From Malachius bipustulatus (lineage: Eukaryota; Arthropoda; Insecta; Coleoptera; Melyridae), in NCBI GenBank assembly GCA_910589415.1, contig OU342630.1, positions 64,290,186 through 64,354,185 on the forward strand: DNA of 64,000 bases, in the 5' to 3' direction. The position numbers and the translations under genes are program-made. The notes beneath the pieces are model-generated. The model searched no databases and was not told the origin of the DNA. It was given only the letters and a program-made list of their open reading frames with translations. Shown one piece after another: positions 1 to 12,385 of this stretch (the first letter of the stretch is position 1; each line of letters begins with the position of its first letter).

Positions 1-3000
1 AATAAACCTACGTTCAATACAGCTAGCGCCCCCTAGATTCCAATGACCGTACCTAGAGTACCGAGCTCTGTTTGTAACTTCAAGAATTCGTAATTTACGC
101 TAAACAAGTAAAGATAGACCTGAAAGCGTAATTGACGATATAGTGGGACAAGCACAGTCAAAGATCCTATTAAAAGGAAAGAACAGAACTAGGATGCCAC
201 AGGATAATTGGTCAAGAAAATCGCATGACTGTTAAAGGATACGGTGATTTGTGAATTATGACGTTATGATAAGGAGATACATAAAGCACACCAAGAACGA
301 CGGAGAAGCGAGGACTTCTACGTAACTCGGTTATTTTTATAACGCAACTTAGTAGAAAATAAGTGTCCGCTTTGTAATTAATGTGCTAATAATAATAGCT
401 GCAACATCAACCATGTTGCGACGCCACCGCTCGACACCTGTTCTTTATAGAATTTGCAGTGATAAGTTACCTTTAATTGAATCGCTGCCCTAGTTAAAGC
501 GGTTTAACTATCTCAAACATGGACGGTAGCTGTTTTTAATAATAATTATAATAATCAGCGGTCGAGTTTTAAATACGCACTCGCATCCCCACGTTCCGTG
601 CTTGAGTACCTATATCCGTGTACCTATATCTAGGTACCCGGTCTTTCATATTATAAATGAACATTTATAATAATAATAATAACAACCGGCCGTGACTCAA
701 ATAAGTTTAGTAAGTAGAAATATAAATATAATATAAAAAATAAGTAGAAATAAGTACTATAAGTACCGACACACTTGGATTTATGTTGTTCAAATGGGAG
801 TGTCTGTTACGGCCCAATCACCAGCCTTTGGGTGAAATAATTTCTGATCATCAGAGAGAAACAAATGGCCCAGATTAGATAAATGTTTCCAGTCTGTGAG
901 TCAGCTCGAGGTAGAAGGTAATTTAATTACAGATGCCGACAAACTGCCAAAGATCCTGTAAGTACTCCAAAACCTTTTTTGTTAAATTGTTAAATTGTTA
1001 AATTAGAACCAAAATCCCCAACAAAAAAAAATATATTTGATGAAAAGGGTGTAAATAAAAGGTAACCAGTAGTACCTAATGTACAATAATATCCCCGAAT
1101 AGGTATTTGCTGTCTAATTTTATTTAATTTTCATTATTATAATATTATTCCTAACTATTTAATTGTATTACTCGCAACAACTAATTTGTATAGCGTTGAG
1201 TCATTTCAGGAGTCAATGCTTTGATGGTGGGGCTGGGGAAAACAATGTACTTTTCCTTCTATCGTCGGTCCCATTGAGACTGTGAAATTGCACATGTCGG
1301 CTTCTTTAAAGTAATGGTTATTCTCAAAGCGCCCTTCATGACTTCTGTTTACGGAGCACGTTTGGAATGTTTTTCTGCTTGAACTCTGTACCGACGTAAC
1401 ATTCGAAATCCAATAAGGTCTCCTATTCCGGAGATATTTGCAGAGAAAGATACCGTGTGTGATGCCTGCCTCTGAGGATATCCGGTGGTCTGGTGGAGTG
1501 TGTTGTTTCGTTATTTGGGATCAACAAACGTTCAATCTTCCCTTTCTGAGAGAATTGTTCACGGAGATAACATGTGAGAGTGAAAAATAAAATAAAACAG
1601 ACGGCCCAGTGCTAACTATACCCATACAATTTCTGAAATGCAAAATCTAGTTGCAGCGTGCGTATAACTTACTCGTAGAAATCTAGTCCTCATTTTTTAA
1701 ACTAACTAGTCTTTAGTTAAGTGACACTTATATGAATTTATTGATTATGTCAATATAATCCAGTCAAAAATGGGATAAAATTGCTTCCTTTCCTCTTATT
1801 CCGCAAGAAGCGGCCACCATCTTGAAGTTAAGTTAAATCATGTATCTTGGGAAATATTGCTTGTCCGTGAAAAATCTGTATAGTTGCCAAACGATTGCTA
1901 TGGACCACCCTTAATTTTTATGGAGTAATCTCCATCATGCGATCTTGAATTTTCTCCACATGCTGGGTGTAGCTACTAAAATTGTTCTGTGATAAGAAGT
2001 AATTATAAACTTAGAAGGCCACGGACTTATTACGACTATTACAGTTATAACGGTAATATTTCTCCGGTGTTTACTGTACGTGACAGAAGTCCCTTAGTGT
2101 ATAATAGCGTGCAGCATACAACTACGTAATATGAATAAGAGTAATTAAATGAAAACTACAGCCCAACTTCTGGAGCCTTGAAAGCAGAATTCTAGCTACA
2201 CACGTTCGTATATCTCTGGTTCTAATTTCTTCACCCCGCGCCTCTGATGTGTGACAGTTTCCAACTCTTATCGACACCGGGAGAAAAACAAATGCCGAAA
2301 CGAGCAAGAAGAGCGATGGTGGAATGATCGAGTGAGTGCAAGAAGTGCGGAATTGACATTTCGCAGGCAGCGGGGTAAAAACCCGCCCCCGTCCTGACCT
2401 CTCAATCCCGGCAGGGCGATGGATCGAATGCTCGGCAAAAAGCTCGATCTCGCGGTCAGAGCCTGTCAGTGCTTTATCAAGCTTGGTACCTACGTCGAGA
2501 AGGGAATCTGGGAATGCACGGGAAACCTGGATATTGCAGATTAGGGATTAGACTAAAGCATGGCCAATCATTATGGAGTAGGGAAGTTCAGTTGATGATA
2601 TTGATTTTTTGTGTTCTTTTTCATTGAAATTATTTCAGTTAGATTCCTTCAATAAGGCTGTTTCTATGTTATTAATAAAATTTATTAATAAAAACATGAA
2701 AAAATCACATTTTCATGTTTTAAGAGAGATGAGAAATCTTTAAAAATCATTTAAATGGAAATTGGTTGGCGATCAACAACTTTAAAGCATTTTTAAAAGT
2801 CAAGAACGACATTTTTCATAGAAAATGTTTTAACTGAGTTACTTAAATGAGTTGTAGTTGTCTCTCTCTTTGCAAAAAAAGGGGATCGGTAATTTGTAAA
2901 AACACCAGTCGTGACTTTTAACCAAATTCAAAACTAACAAATCCCATTTTTTTATCTCCGGCTTGCATTGCATTAACATTTTTTACTTTCCATTTATCCT

Positions 3001-4924
3001 TCAAGAATATTTGACTAGAGAGTCCTTTTTTACTGAAAACTTCCATCAACAGGGATGAACTCCTGCTGTTTTCTTGCTCAACTTCTCGCCTTTTTCGTGG
3101 CCGTTTTCTCCACCCTCCGAGCTTCCACTGCATGGGGATGAGGATGTGACCCCGCGTGACAGTCGATTACCCTGCAACTCACGTTTCGCTCACGGTCGCC
3201 CGACGCAGATAAAATGCAATATGAGTGGAAAGCCATGACACTGCGATGGGAATTATATTAGTCGTCGTCAATTGCTGGTGACGTGGCGCCCCCAAATGCC
3301 ACAACCTCGCTCACCTCCCCTTCCTCCAGACTTATACTGTTAGACTGGGAGGGTGGCTGACAAGATACCATGTGATTATGTGTCCTTGTTTCGTATAATA
3401 TGGTTATATTGAAGGAAAATAATTCGACAAAATATTTGTTTAGAGGCTGCTTTGATAATTTAATCCGCTATCTTCACCTGGGTATAGGTGAATACATAAA
3501 AGGAATGGAGATATACTGTTTGATATATGAACGAGATGAAGATTTTTGATTAGGTAATTAAGTTGACAAAATTTGTTTGGGAATAAGGGTGAAAGTCTCT
3601 TAAAAAAAAACTGAGATTTTATTTGCATTGTCATAAAAATGTTTAGAGGTAAATACGCGTTTTAAAGCAATAATTAAATACCTACTCGTGAAATTACACA
3701 TATTCGTGTCAACTACGCCATTAGCTTTTCCCCGGCTATCTGGGTAAATAGCCCAGTTAAATAATACAACTCTCATGTAATGGCACTGATGTCCTTAAAA
3801 TAATTAACGAGTGGTATTAAAAACGAAGTATTTTCTAATACTACCTACTAGTTCTTACTCACTTTGTGTTAGCAAATACTTCGATTAATTCATACTCATT
3901 GTATGTAATTTTATTCAGAAAGCTCCAGTTCTCGAAGCTAAATAATGTCAGGTCTTCGCTCCCGTCAAATATGATATTTATGAAACTTCTTAATAATTGA
4001 TTAAAGTTTAAGTTGGATATAAAGCACGTAAGTGCCTGTTGAAAGAAACACCGAGTTTCCACGACCTTTCCGTTTTCTCTGCGAAAATATTAAATCTTGA
4101 TTTGCTGCTATTTCCGTCCAAACAAAAAGAAATAAATTGTGAGATCTTCCTTGAGCTCGTGATCTTTGTAATTCGAAGTGGAAAATTAACATTAATGTTC
4201 TCGAGCAGTAGTTCTGTTCTCGAATTATTCAGCGGGAGTACACTGTCTGGAGAAGACACACTTTTATTTTTGTTTGAAACTGCTGCATTCGACAATTACC
4301 TATCTAGAAAGTTTTTCTTGGTAATGAGTCATTAAATGAAGAATTAGAAGGTAGGAGAGATTCTTTGTCTTTTTGTTATATTTTAAAATAGGTAAAATTA
4401 AGTTTAAGGAGTATGTAAGAAGACTAAAGACTATACCGGTTTATAGAGCTTGTTTATAAATTATGTTTAAAATTGTTCCTCTCGTAACGGCTTTGCATGT
4501 TCGTAGTTATTACTGTTTTATTCTATCCCATATTTTACCAACTCTGTTTGCGAAAGTTAGTACCTATTGTATAAGAATGGTAATTTAAAAATATGGTATT
4601 CATAATTTACATTGTATATTTTCAGGCAACACACGTAATACTATGAGAAAATTGTATTGTTTCCATAGTAAGCAATTTTAAAGTGCTTTTATATGCATGC
4701 AGATATGCATTGCAACAGAGGCAATTTAGAATCGCTAAGGGGAACATCCATGCAAATACTTGTAATATTTTGTTATGAAATTCTATAAATGGAAGAAAAG
4801 AGTTTCATAACTTTATGTCATATTCATTGGATGTCATAGGGCATGAAAAAATGCTACACGCTGTTGATAAAAAAATAATAATCGATTAAAATAACTTGAC
4901 TAAACAAAATATTGGAAAAAGGGT
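1..4924. other. Non-coding stretch, no gene recognised
   Basis: AT-rich sequence with no recognisable domain in any frame. It has short AAT/ATA simple repeats near 536-552 and 661-684, and two richer islands near 2340-2520 and 3120-3330. The small open frames here have no family signature and random-looking composition. I see no TIR pair, tail or terminal repeat. Confidence 0.6.
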
Positions 4925-5436
4925 TGTAACGTACACCTTGTACGTACTGGCTAAATGCCAGCAACACGGAGACAACGGCGGGCGCGCGCAGTGAGTGAGT
5001 GATAGTGGCGTTTAGTGCACGGCCGACTGGAGGCCTCGAGTTCGTCGACTTCGGCCGTCGAGTCTCGTCGACCTCGACTGTCGAGTTGAAATCTGCGAAT
5101 ACCTGCGTCTTCACCTTCTTTTCACTTCTGGAATTCGCTCAGGAACGTCCACGCAAATACCTGTCGCGAAAAGAGACATAATGGCGTCTTGAACTTACCG
5201 TTCATTATTATAAACATCGCACACGTTTTTGGCTTGGTGAGTGTCGTAAAATGATTTTCTTAATTGTGTTGGAATTATACAGCTCATATTTTGTTGATAC
5301 AATATGCTAGTTTTAATTACAGCTTTTATATCCGATCGAGTTTCGCTTCGCTTGTAAAATTTCGCCGATCACATTTTGATCTCATCGCATCTTGAGGACG
5401 GGACATAATTTTATGTACCCTTGGCAAGCAGACTCG
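4925..5436 (+). repeat. Copy 1 of the TGTAACG-starting repeat family
   Basis: This begins TGTAACGTACACC and matches, at high similarity, the reverse complement of 12605-13116. Shared blocks include the stretch around CGGCTGGAGGCCTCGAG, repeated GTCGACCTCGA motifs, and the inner ATTTTGATCTCATC...GAGGACGGGACATAA segment. Unlike copy 2 it has no inverted right arm: similarity stops at the sequence GCAAGCAGACTCG. TG at the start, and TG...CA in the other copy, recall an LTR end, but no retroviral-type coding sequence adjoins. A sequence resembling a splice donor lies inside (TTGGTGAGTG near 5235). The family is unidentified. Confidence 0.75.
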
Positions 5437-6639
5437 TTCATTAATGCAATAGTGTCTCTGATACATAATGAAATTGCAGCTTTTTTCCTGGAGGCAACTG
5501 CTTTTTCCGTACCGAGAGGAATTCTACGTACCCAGGCAGATTGAGGCAGATTTTCCCGTACCAGCCTTGCTTTTTTGTACCGACGCCACTCTTTCCTGCG
5601 AAGTCCACCTTTCGAACCAAAGCAAGTTCCTGGAGCCAAACCTGAAGATCCAGTCCACTACCACCTGGACTTGTACCTAGCACTGAAGGGCACCTGACCC
5701 GAAAATCGTCATCCTCGTACTGGAGAACCATACGAAGATAAGTGCCCTTGTGAACCATCAGTATCCGATCCATTCATTCGACTAGCACCGCACGCTCTTG
5801 TTTTTATTATCTGTTAACCGTGCTCAAGAGTCTGTGATAACATCTGTGATTTTATTTTAATAAAGAGTACCTGTTGTTCTGCTGACCTGCTTGTTATTGT
5901 TGACCCTCTTAGACTAGCGACTCAACCTACGACCCTTGTTTTTTTTCTGCCTCATGCTCTCAGCGACTATTTTTCCCCTCGAAGGGTTAAATAGTTCGTT
6001 TCAAGGTATACGTATAATAACTTCCGTACTTGATAGCAATAGCCTACTTTGATAGACAGAAAATCTATCTCAGAAAATTATACACTACCTATGAAAAATC
6101 AATTTTCTACTTTTACACTTTGAGGTTGGCTTAATTTGCTTTTCAGAGAAATTTTTCCAAAATGCCATTAACTAAAGCCAATAAAAACCTTGAAGAACAT
6201 AACTGGAGACCAAAGAATCATCTCTGAACGTCAAGACGTGTAACATGCTTCATTTTGTGATTTCATTTAACCGATTTTTTAATCAAGTGATAGGACAATT
6301 TTTTTACACAATAACTACCTAGGTAGGTTGTTTGCAAAGATTGTTGAAGATGCAAAGAGTGCTTAAAAAACTTTAGGTTCAAAAAAAGCTAATCAAAAAA
6401 GATTTTCACATTACAAAGTGGAGCAATTAATTAAAAAATCTGCTAATAATTAAAATTTAGAACGTTACTCGTCAAATCAATTTAAGTTGTTTTTAATTTT
6501 GTTGTTTTCATAGCACTAGGTACTTGGCAACCGTCTCCATTTTCGGATCCTAGTGTCTTATCTGGTCCAGCATGGTTGATATTTCTTCTTGTTTCGCAAT
6601 CATTTTCTTGGTGCTTGTCTTTAAATATAGGTGCAAATA
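5437..6639. other. Non-coding stretch, possible LTR-like 3' part
   Basis: Moderately GC-rich to about 5780, then AT-rich. An AATAAA signal at 5859-5864 followed by a T/G-rich stretch would fit a polyadenylation site, perhaps the R-U5 part of an LTR beginning at 4925, but I cannot find a matching end or primer binding site. The two overlapping minus-strand open frames (5382-5639 and 5441-5773) have no recognisable domain. Confidence 0.35.
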
Positions 6640-6779
6640 CAGTGAGCGACTAAATTATGGAACCAATTCAATAAATCTTTAAATTTTGAGTTTTCAGAAA
6701 AATCTAAAAACAGATCAATTTATAAATTTAATTAAATTTTTAGTGATGGTAGCTCAGTAGTAACAATATCTAATATTTT

Positions 6780-6990
6780 TTTAAATGGGACATCCTGTAT
6801 ATTATTGCATTTTCATATTACTACAAACTACAAACTACAAACTATAGTAATGTAGTTTAGGAGTTACAAACAAGTGAAAATCGCAATTTATCATTTTGAA
6901 AGCAGTTTTATTCATTTTGAAATCGGCTAAAGATACAGGAAAATGGCTTACATGTCCCTAAATTAACTTTTTAACCTTTAATTAACCCTT
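6780..6990 (+). repeat. Degenerate fragment of the 33.1-kb palindrome family
   Basis: The order of short blocks (GGGACATCCTGTATATTATTGCATTTTCA, then GAGTTACAAACAAGTGAAAAT, AAAGCAG, CGGCTAAAGATACAG, CTTACATGTCCCTA, TTAACTTTTTA) is the same as in the arms of the palindromes at 33116-33965 and 63448-64000. Only one arm is present. Confidence 0.65.
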
Positions 6991-7010
6991 TAACTGATAC
7001 GTCAGATATA

Positions 7011-7260
7011 ATGTCATATGAATTATCTTCTGTTCCTTTGTCAATATTTCATGAAGATTTTACAACGAACAAAAACGTTAAGTCGGATTTAAAGTCAAGA
7101 CTGAAGGGACACTCTACTTCTGTTTTGTATCAAATTCCCGATATCGTTGACTCTATTCTAATAGATGGGATGGCAATGATTCAAATCAGTTAAAGAAACA
7201 AAGCGAACATTTAATGATCTCTGCAATTTACTTTTGACAAAAAAGTATTAAAAGTATTGC
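7011..7260 (+). pseudogene. Decayed coding fragment of unknown family
   Basis: An open frame of 60 codons (start 7011, stop 7191-7193) reads like protein rather than chance: it contains LSSVPLSIFHEDFTTNK, KSDLKSRLKGHSTS and a DGMAMIQ motif. Right after the stop, another frame continues plausibly with KETKRTFNDLCNLLLTK, so a small frameshift seems to have broken a longer product. From memory it recalls dispersed, uncharacterised metazoan proteins with an acidic DG motif in their N-terminal part, but I cannot name the family. It sits inside the TIR element at 6640-9366, so it may be its cargo or an older remnant. Confidence 0.4.
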
Positions 7261-8200
7261 CAACATACTTCGCAAAATAATAATTATGACGACCAGCCGC
7301 TCTAAGGTGTAATAGGTGTAACCGCATGTCGTAGATAGGTATACCTATTATAGGTACCTTGCTTAGACCATACCTTGCTTTCTATTGCCCTTTAGGTATA
7401 TTAACCAATTGAAAATATGAATATTTTCAATGAATCTCAAGCGTGTTAAAATATTTAATAAATAACAAAGCCTTATTTAAACAATATTACAATAAATAAA
7501 CGTCCCTAAATTATTATTGAATAGGTACATAACAGTAACACTCGCAGTAACAATCTTATCCTCAGCCGTTCCTTGTTCAACAGCCGTCGCCGCGCTATAA
7601 CTCGCACTCCGTCCGTTCTATGCTAAACGTATCTGTTCAACTTCAGGGTTTCATATAAACGGCTCTAGAAAGTTTATTTTTGAAACGCGACTACATGTTA
7701 TACGAAATAAAATGTTCACAAAGTTTCATTTCATCAGATGGTAATAAAAAAACTGAAATCGATATAGTGAAAAAAAAATTTAAAGGTAATCAAAGTCGGA
7801 ACTTTGCAGAAATTGTGTGTTTAATCGGTCAAAAACACTGAATATTTTGAAAATTGAACAAACTTCTTGCATTTCAAATACGTCATTTTGTTCACTGATC
7901 ATAACTATTAAGGAAAAACAAAACTAGAGTCCGCAATGTCAACCGGTGACGGAGAAAAAAAATACTTTGCGAAGCTTTTACTCGTGAAAAAAAAATCACA
8001 AATCTGATATTCAAAGGGCTGTAACTTTTGTCAGCACCAAGGGAGCTTGTCGTAAAACGAGATTCTAGTGCCCCAAAGATCCCTTAATATGATGGTACCG
8101 GTCCCATATCTTTCTACTCCGAAAAATTTTTCTCCATAAATAAGCGAGATAGCGGGCTCTTTCCGCTCCACTATTATTGGTTGTTGCGTGTTCGTCTATA

Positions 8201-8980
8201 CAGTGCGCGAGAAAAGTAAGGAATAAATTCGATAAAACGGAGAGGGCTGTTGTTTTGGAAAAATAAAAAAACAGGTCGATTTTGTTTTTGAGTTGTTCAA
8301 CTTTTGACATTATATTGGGGTATACAGGGTGATGCGCGAAAAAGTTGTGACGTCATCGGCATTATTTTTTTAATAGCAACCCTTATTTTTTATTCCATTT
8401 TTTGATACTTCATTTAATTGCCAGTACGGTAATGTAATCAATTTGTAACCTTAAATAAGGAAATTTCTGAGAAAACAGCTTGTAAGTCGAAATTGGGCAC
8501 TTTTACTGATGTGAAAATCGGAACGTTAACAATAAAAATAAAAAAAAAATCAAATAAAAATGACTGTTTCCATGGTAATTTTATAAGGTCTGTCTGTTAA
8601 ATTAAAGTCTGTTAAATTAAATCTATTAAATTAAATTAAATTAAATCTATTAAATCTGTCTATTAAATTGAATCTCTCCAAATTAAGTTATTTTCACAGA
8701 CATTTAGTCGTTTAAGGTTACAAAATGATTACATTACCGTATTGGCAATTGAATGAAGTATCAAAAAATGGAATAAAAAAATAAGGGTTGCCATTTAAAA
8801 AAAATGCCGATGACGTCACCACTTTTTCGCGCATCACCCTGTATATCCTGTATACACCCTGTATAATATTATGTCAAAAGTTGAACAACTCAAAAACAAA
8901 ATCGACCTGTTTTTTTATTTTTTCAAAAAAACAGCCCTCTCCGTTTTATCGAATTTATTCCTTACTTTTCTCGCGCACTG
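8201..8980. mobile_element. 780-bp foldback element with CAGTGCGCGAG ends
   Basis: The left arm starts CAGTGCGCGAGAAAAGTAAG at 8201. The right arm ends with its reverse complement at 8980. TA flanks both ends (8199-8200 and 8981-8982). The arms match through about 8540 on the left and from about 8700 on the right; this includes a second pair of ends nested inside (8325-8841). No coding sequence. It lies within the larger element 6640-9366. Confidence 0.85.
8325..8841. mobile_element. Nested MITE with CAGGGTGATGCGCG ends
   Basis: Inverted ends CAGGGTGATGCGCGAAAAAG at 8325 and its complement ending at 8841, flanked by TA (8323-8324, 8842-8843). Arms stay similar to about 8460/8705 and contain a TGACGTCATCGGCATT block. 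The core, about 8590-8690, is a TTAAATTAAA/TCTATTAAAT simple-repeat tract. The right flank has extra CAGGGTG-like pieces (TACACCCTGTA near 8861), which suggests repeated insertion at one TA-rich spot. Confidence 0.8.
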
Positions 8981-9609
8981 TATAACTGTTTGTATAATTA
9001 AAATTATTCTGTGGTTATATGAGCTATAGATTTCGAAGCCAAAATTACCACAGGGGAGCGACTGTGTCTCACGTACATAGTTAAGACCAGAATTTTCCTC
9101 TTTTACTTAAAAAAAAAAGAAAAAAAAAACAAACTACATAATTTAAATTCCAACTGTAAAAACCATTCTTATTGGATTTTGTCAGACAATATGAAAATTT
9201 AATAATATAGGTCTCCCATTTGCAAAAATTACGGTGTTCTCATTATTGAGTCAAGGAACACTCTGTATAAAAAATTTAGCGTTACTGAAAATCAAAGTAA
9301 ATTCAAAACTCACCTGTTTTTCTCGATTTTCCTCAAAACTCAAAATTTTATTTTAATCGCTCACTGTATAGTCAAAAAATTTGAATAACTGATAATTTCA
9401 AGAACCGCAATTAAAACATGAAATAGGTGTTAGTTTTTTTTTTTGGCAGAGTTATAAAAAATTAAATAATTGTGACCACCCAGTTAGTTTCAAGTCCTAA
9501 ATTAATTCAGTTTTTTAGATTTTTTATCTTTGAAACGCGTCTGATATTTTGAGCTGCCAAAGCCTGACTAAACTAAGCCACTGACAAAAGTGGCATAGTC
9601 GAGGGCATA

Positions 9610-10303
9610 TTGCACCGCAGACGCCGTCTCTTGATGGAGATGTGTTGTATAATAGGAAACACACATTGCCTGGACGTTTTAGGCAATGCCTAGGTCGGCC
9701 TAGGTATTATATACAATACCGGATTATACACATTGCCTATAACATAAATACATTCTATAGCCCTGTGAAGGTACCAACTTTTTACTAATTCCAGAGCAGT
9801 GTCAAGTGCTCGCTCTCTCTTCGAGAGTGGCAGTCGAAAACAAAAAGACGCTTAAATGTTTCCCAAAAGTTCTGAAAAATTCAGGCATGCTACTTGTGTA
9901 AAAATAAACATTTTTTGTTTTCTGTATTTTATCCCAAGCCTTTTTTCTCCTGAAAAATTAAAAATAAACAAGAATTGATAGATTCCAATATTTTTCGGGG
10001 AACTATTAATGTGGATCCAAAGAACAGGCCTGCTGATTTTCAGAATTTTTATCAAAAAATCATTTTTGACAATAATTTTCCAGATTTATTTTTCTTCACA
10101 AAATCTTAAAAAATTTTGGTACATATGCTTTAGACACAAATAAACAACTTTCAACTCATACATTTCTTCTTTAAACTGCTTCAGGAGACAAACCCAAAAT
10201 ACTTTTTTTGCACAAAATAACGTGTCTTAATTTTTAAAAAGGGTTACAATTAAGTTTTCCATTGTCTCAACATCTTCACCAAGTGACGTCGTCTGCGGTG
10301 CAA
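9610..10303. repeat. TIR element with TTGCACCGCAGACG ends
   Basis: TTGCACCGCAGACGCCGTCT at 9610 matches the reverse complement of the sequence ending at 10303, with similarity continuing for about 35 bp (CTTGATGGAGATG vs CTTGGTGAAGATG). A clear target duplication is not visible. The interior is AT-rich and has no recognisable coding sequence; a small inverted motif AGGCAATGCCTAGG...CCTAGG lies near 9685-9712. Confidence 0.6.
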
Positions 10304-12381
10304 GATGGCACTGTGTTCATTGAACTCACATACGTGGGTTTGGTAAGTGCGGACTGTTCTTGGCTTCTTTCTAGAATGTCTTCTCCTCCCTTTAAATTCT
10401 GAATCTTAAATTTTGAATCGAAGATTCGTTTTCGAGATATAATCGTACAACACTGGGCCGATATCATTGATGCCTCATGAAGTCATGAATTTGACATCTC
10501 ATGATTGTGACATCCATGCTAACACTTCTGTTGTTATTATTCTCTTGGCGATTGTTTTGTTTCTATCTTGTGTGCGTAGCGTTTAATATGGATTTTTGAA
10601 TGAGTAAGTAAACCGTAAAGAGTTCAGTAGTCCAACATCACAGAAAATATAGTTAATTTCCTCTCAAAAATAAAATGAAACATAAGTTCCACCAAGTAAA
10701 TAAGTAATTAAAAATTTTCAATCACTCTTTAGTTTCTTCTTAGTTTAGAGGCCAAGTTTTCATGACAGGTCTGCTTAAACGAAAAATCTGGACGTAACAT
10801 CTTATTAGACTATTCTCGGCAAATACATGATATTTATTATCAATTCAGTTTCTTTTGGCAGTAAAAATAAGTAAAGAAATAGCAACGCAAGCCAAGAAAC
10901 TTTAAAGAAAAATAGAGCGGAAAAATGTAAACTGATTCCAACTTTTACTGAGGCTAAAATACCTGCAATGAAATTATCCTGAAATCAGAAATAGAATCAA
11001 AAAAGTTTCCGCTACCTAGTCTATCTAAAACTTTATTATCCAAGAATTTGAAGGAAAGATTAATCCAGAAATATCTCGACATACGAGACCAGCGAATATA
11101 ATGTAGGTATCTGTAATAATAGGTATAATAATTCGAAAAATTTTGGCTTCTAAATCTCTCATCAAAAATATAAAAGTTCCTGTTATAATGAACAAGTATA
11201 GAAACCGGATTCAAAACTTATTGTGAATTAAAACGAACCAACAAATCGAAACTTATGAATAATTTAAATCGCGGCAGTGAAATAATATGCTATTGCACCG
11301 AACTACTAGAAGTTTTCATAATATTATGAAGTCAAACAATAGAGGAGAAATGGCAGAGTTTCGTAAAATATTTAGTGAGTTTCGGCTTTGTTCCATAGTC
11401 ACTTCAAATATATTGAATGAACTGAGGGAGTTTGAGACCAACTTCCCGAATTTAGATTACCCTCGCTCGATTGTATGCATGAGTATGTATTGGCTAGGTA
11501 CCTATATCCGGAACTAGCAGCAAATTCCCACCTAGCACAGCTGAGAGAAACACTTGTTCACATTATAACCCTTCAGAGTAATCAAAATTATGAGGGATTA
11601 ACTCATGGAGGTGGCGAGAAAGAGAAAAAAAAAATGTAGCACCAAATTGTGTGGTTAATGAGAAGAAAGAGATTAACGTAGCAAATTTTGAGTAGGCAAT
11701 TTTTCTCTGACACTCTGAAAAAGAGAGATAACGCTAGGAGTCAGATTGTTCTACGCTAACCTGACGCTCTCTCCCCACTTTAAAAGAAAAAGGAAAGGGA
11801 AGTTATAGGATGCCAGTTGACTTTTTAATTTTGAATAAACTTTGATATACTTTATGAAAGTAATAGTGCAAGATCTAAAAATCAACAAAAACGATCTTAG
11901 GCTTATTTATCTTGTTTCTTTTTCCAACTCTAAACGTTTCTAATAAGAGTTGTCCCTATCTTTAGAAACTTTGATTCAACAACTTACCAATTTCTTTATT
12001 TACATGAATTCGGATACATCCAGCACATAATATAAATGAAATATGTTTCTCATAAGCTGATAAGGCCTAAATAATAATATTTCAATTTACAAAGATATTT
12101 ATGGGCTTTAGATCGATCGATCAAAGCTCAACTTTTGCAGAATTAATTAAATATTTATAACATTTAATTAATAAAACATGTAATATTAAATCACTTTGTC
12201 ACTTTTATTAATTTGTCTCCATTACAAGCAAAACTGAAATCTTGTAAACTGGATACCGGAGGTTGGAATTAATTTACTTGTAGTGTTTCAAACGAAATGT
12301 TCAGTTCACCCTTCTTATCAAAAACGAAATTTTACTTACAGTGGATGATCAAATCAATAAACTTGTAGGTGAGCAGCAATC
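10304..12381. other. Non-coding stretch, nothing recognised
   Basis: AT-rich, with a purine-rich run near 11590-11690. The small open frames at 10954-11214 (minus) and 11287-11517 (plus) have no recognisable motif. Confidence 0.6.
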
Positions 12382-12385
12382 AGTT

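Larger units (their letters stand above)
6640..9366. mobile_element. TA-flanked TIR element with nested insertions
   Basis: The left end CAGTGAGCGACTAAA (6640) and the right end, reverse complement CAGTGAGCGATTAAA (9366), are flanked by TA at 6638-6639 and 9367-9368. Similarity of the ends continues inward for about 80 bp through an AAATTTTGAGTTTT block and an AAAAACAG block. The 2.73-kb span holds a decayed coding fragment at 7011 and a whole palindromic element at 8201-8980. TA duplication and CAGTG-type ends suggest the ITm superfamily; no transposase domain is visible inside. Confidence 0.65.

Noticed and set aside
6749..6775. A GGTAGCTCAGTAGT stretch resembling a tRNA D-arm
   Set aside because: No matching anticodon arm, T-arm (GGTTCGA) or acceptor pairing follows.
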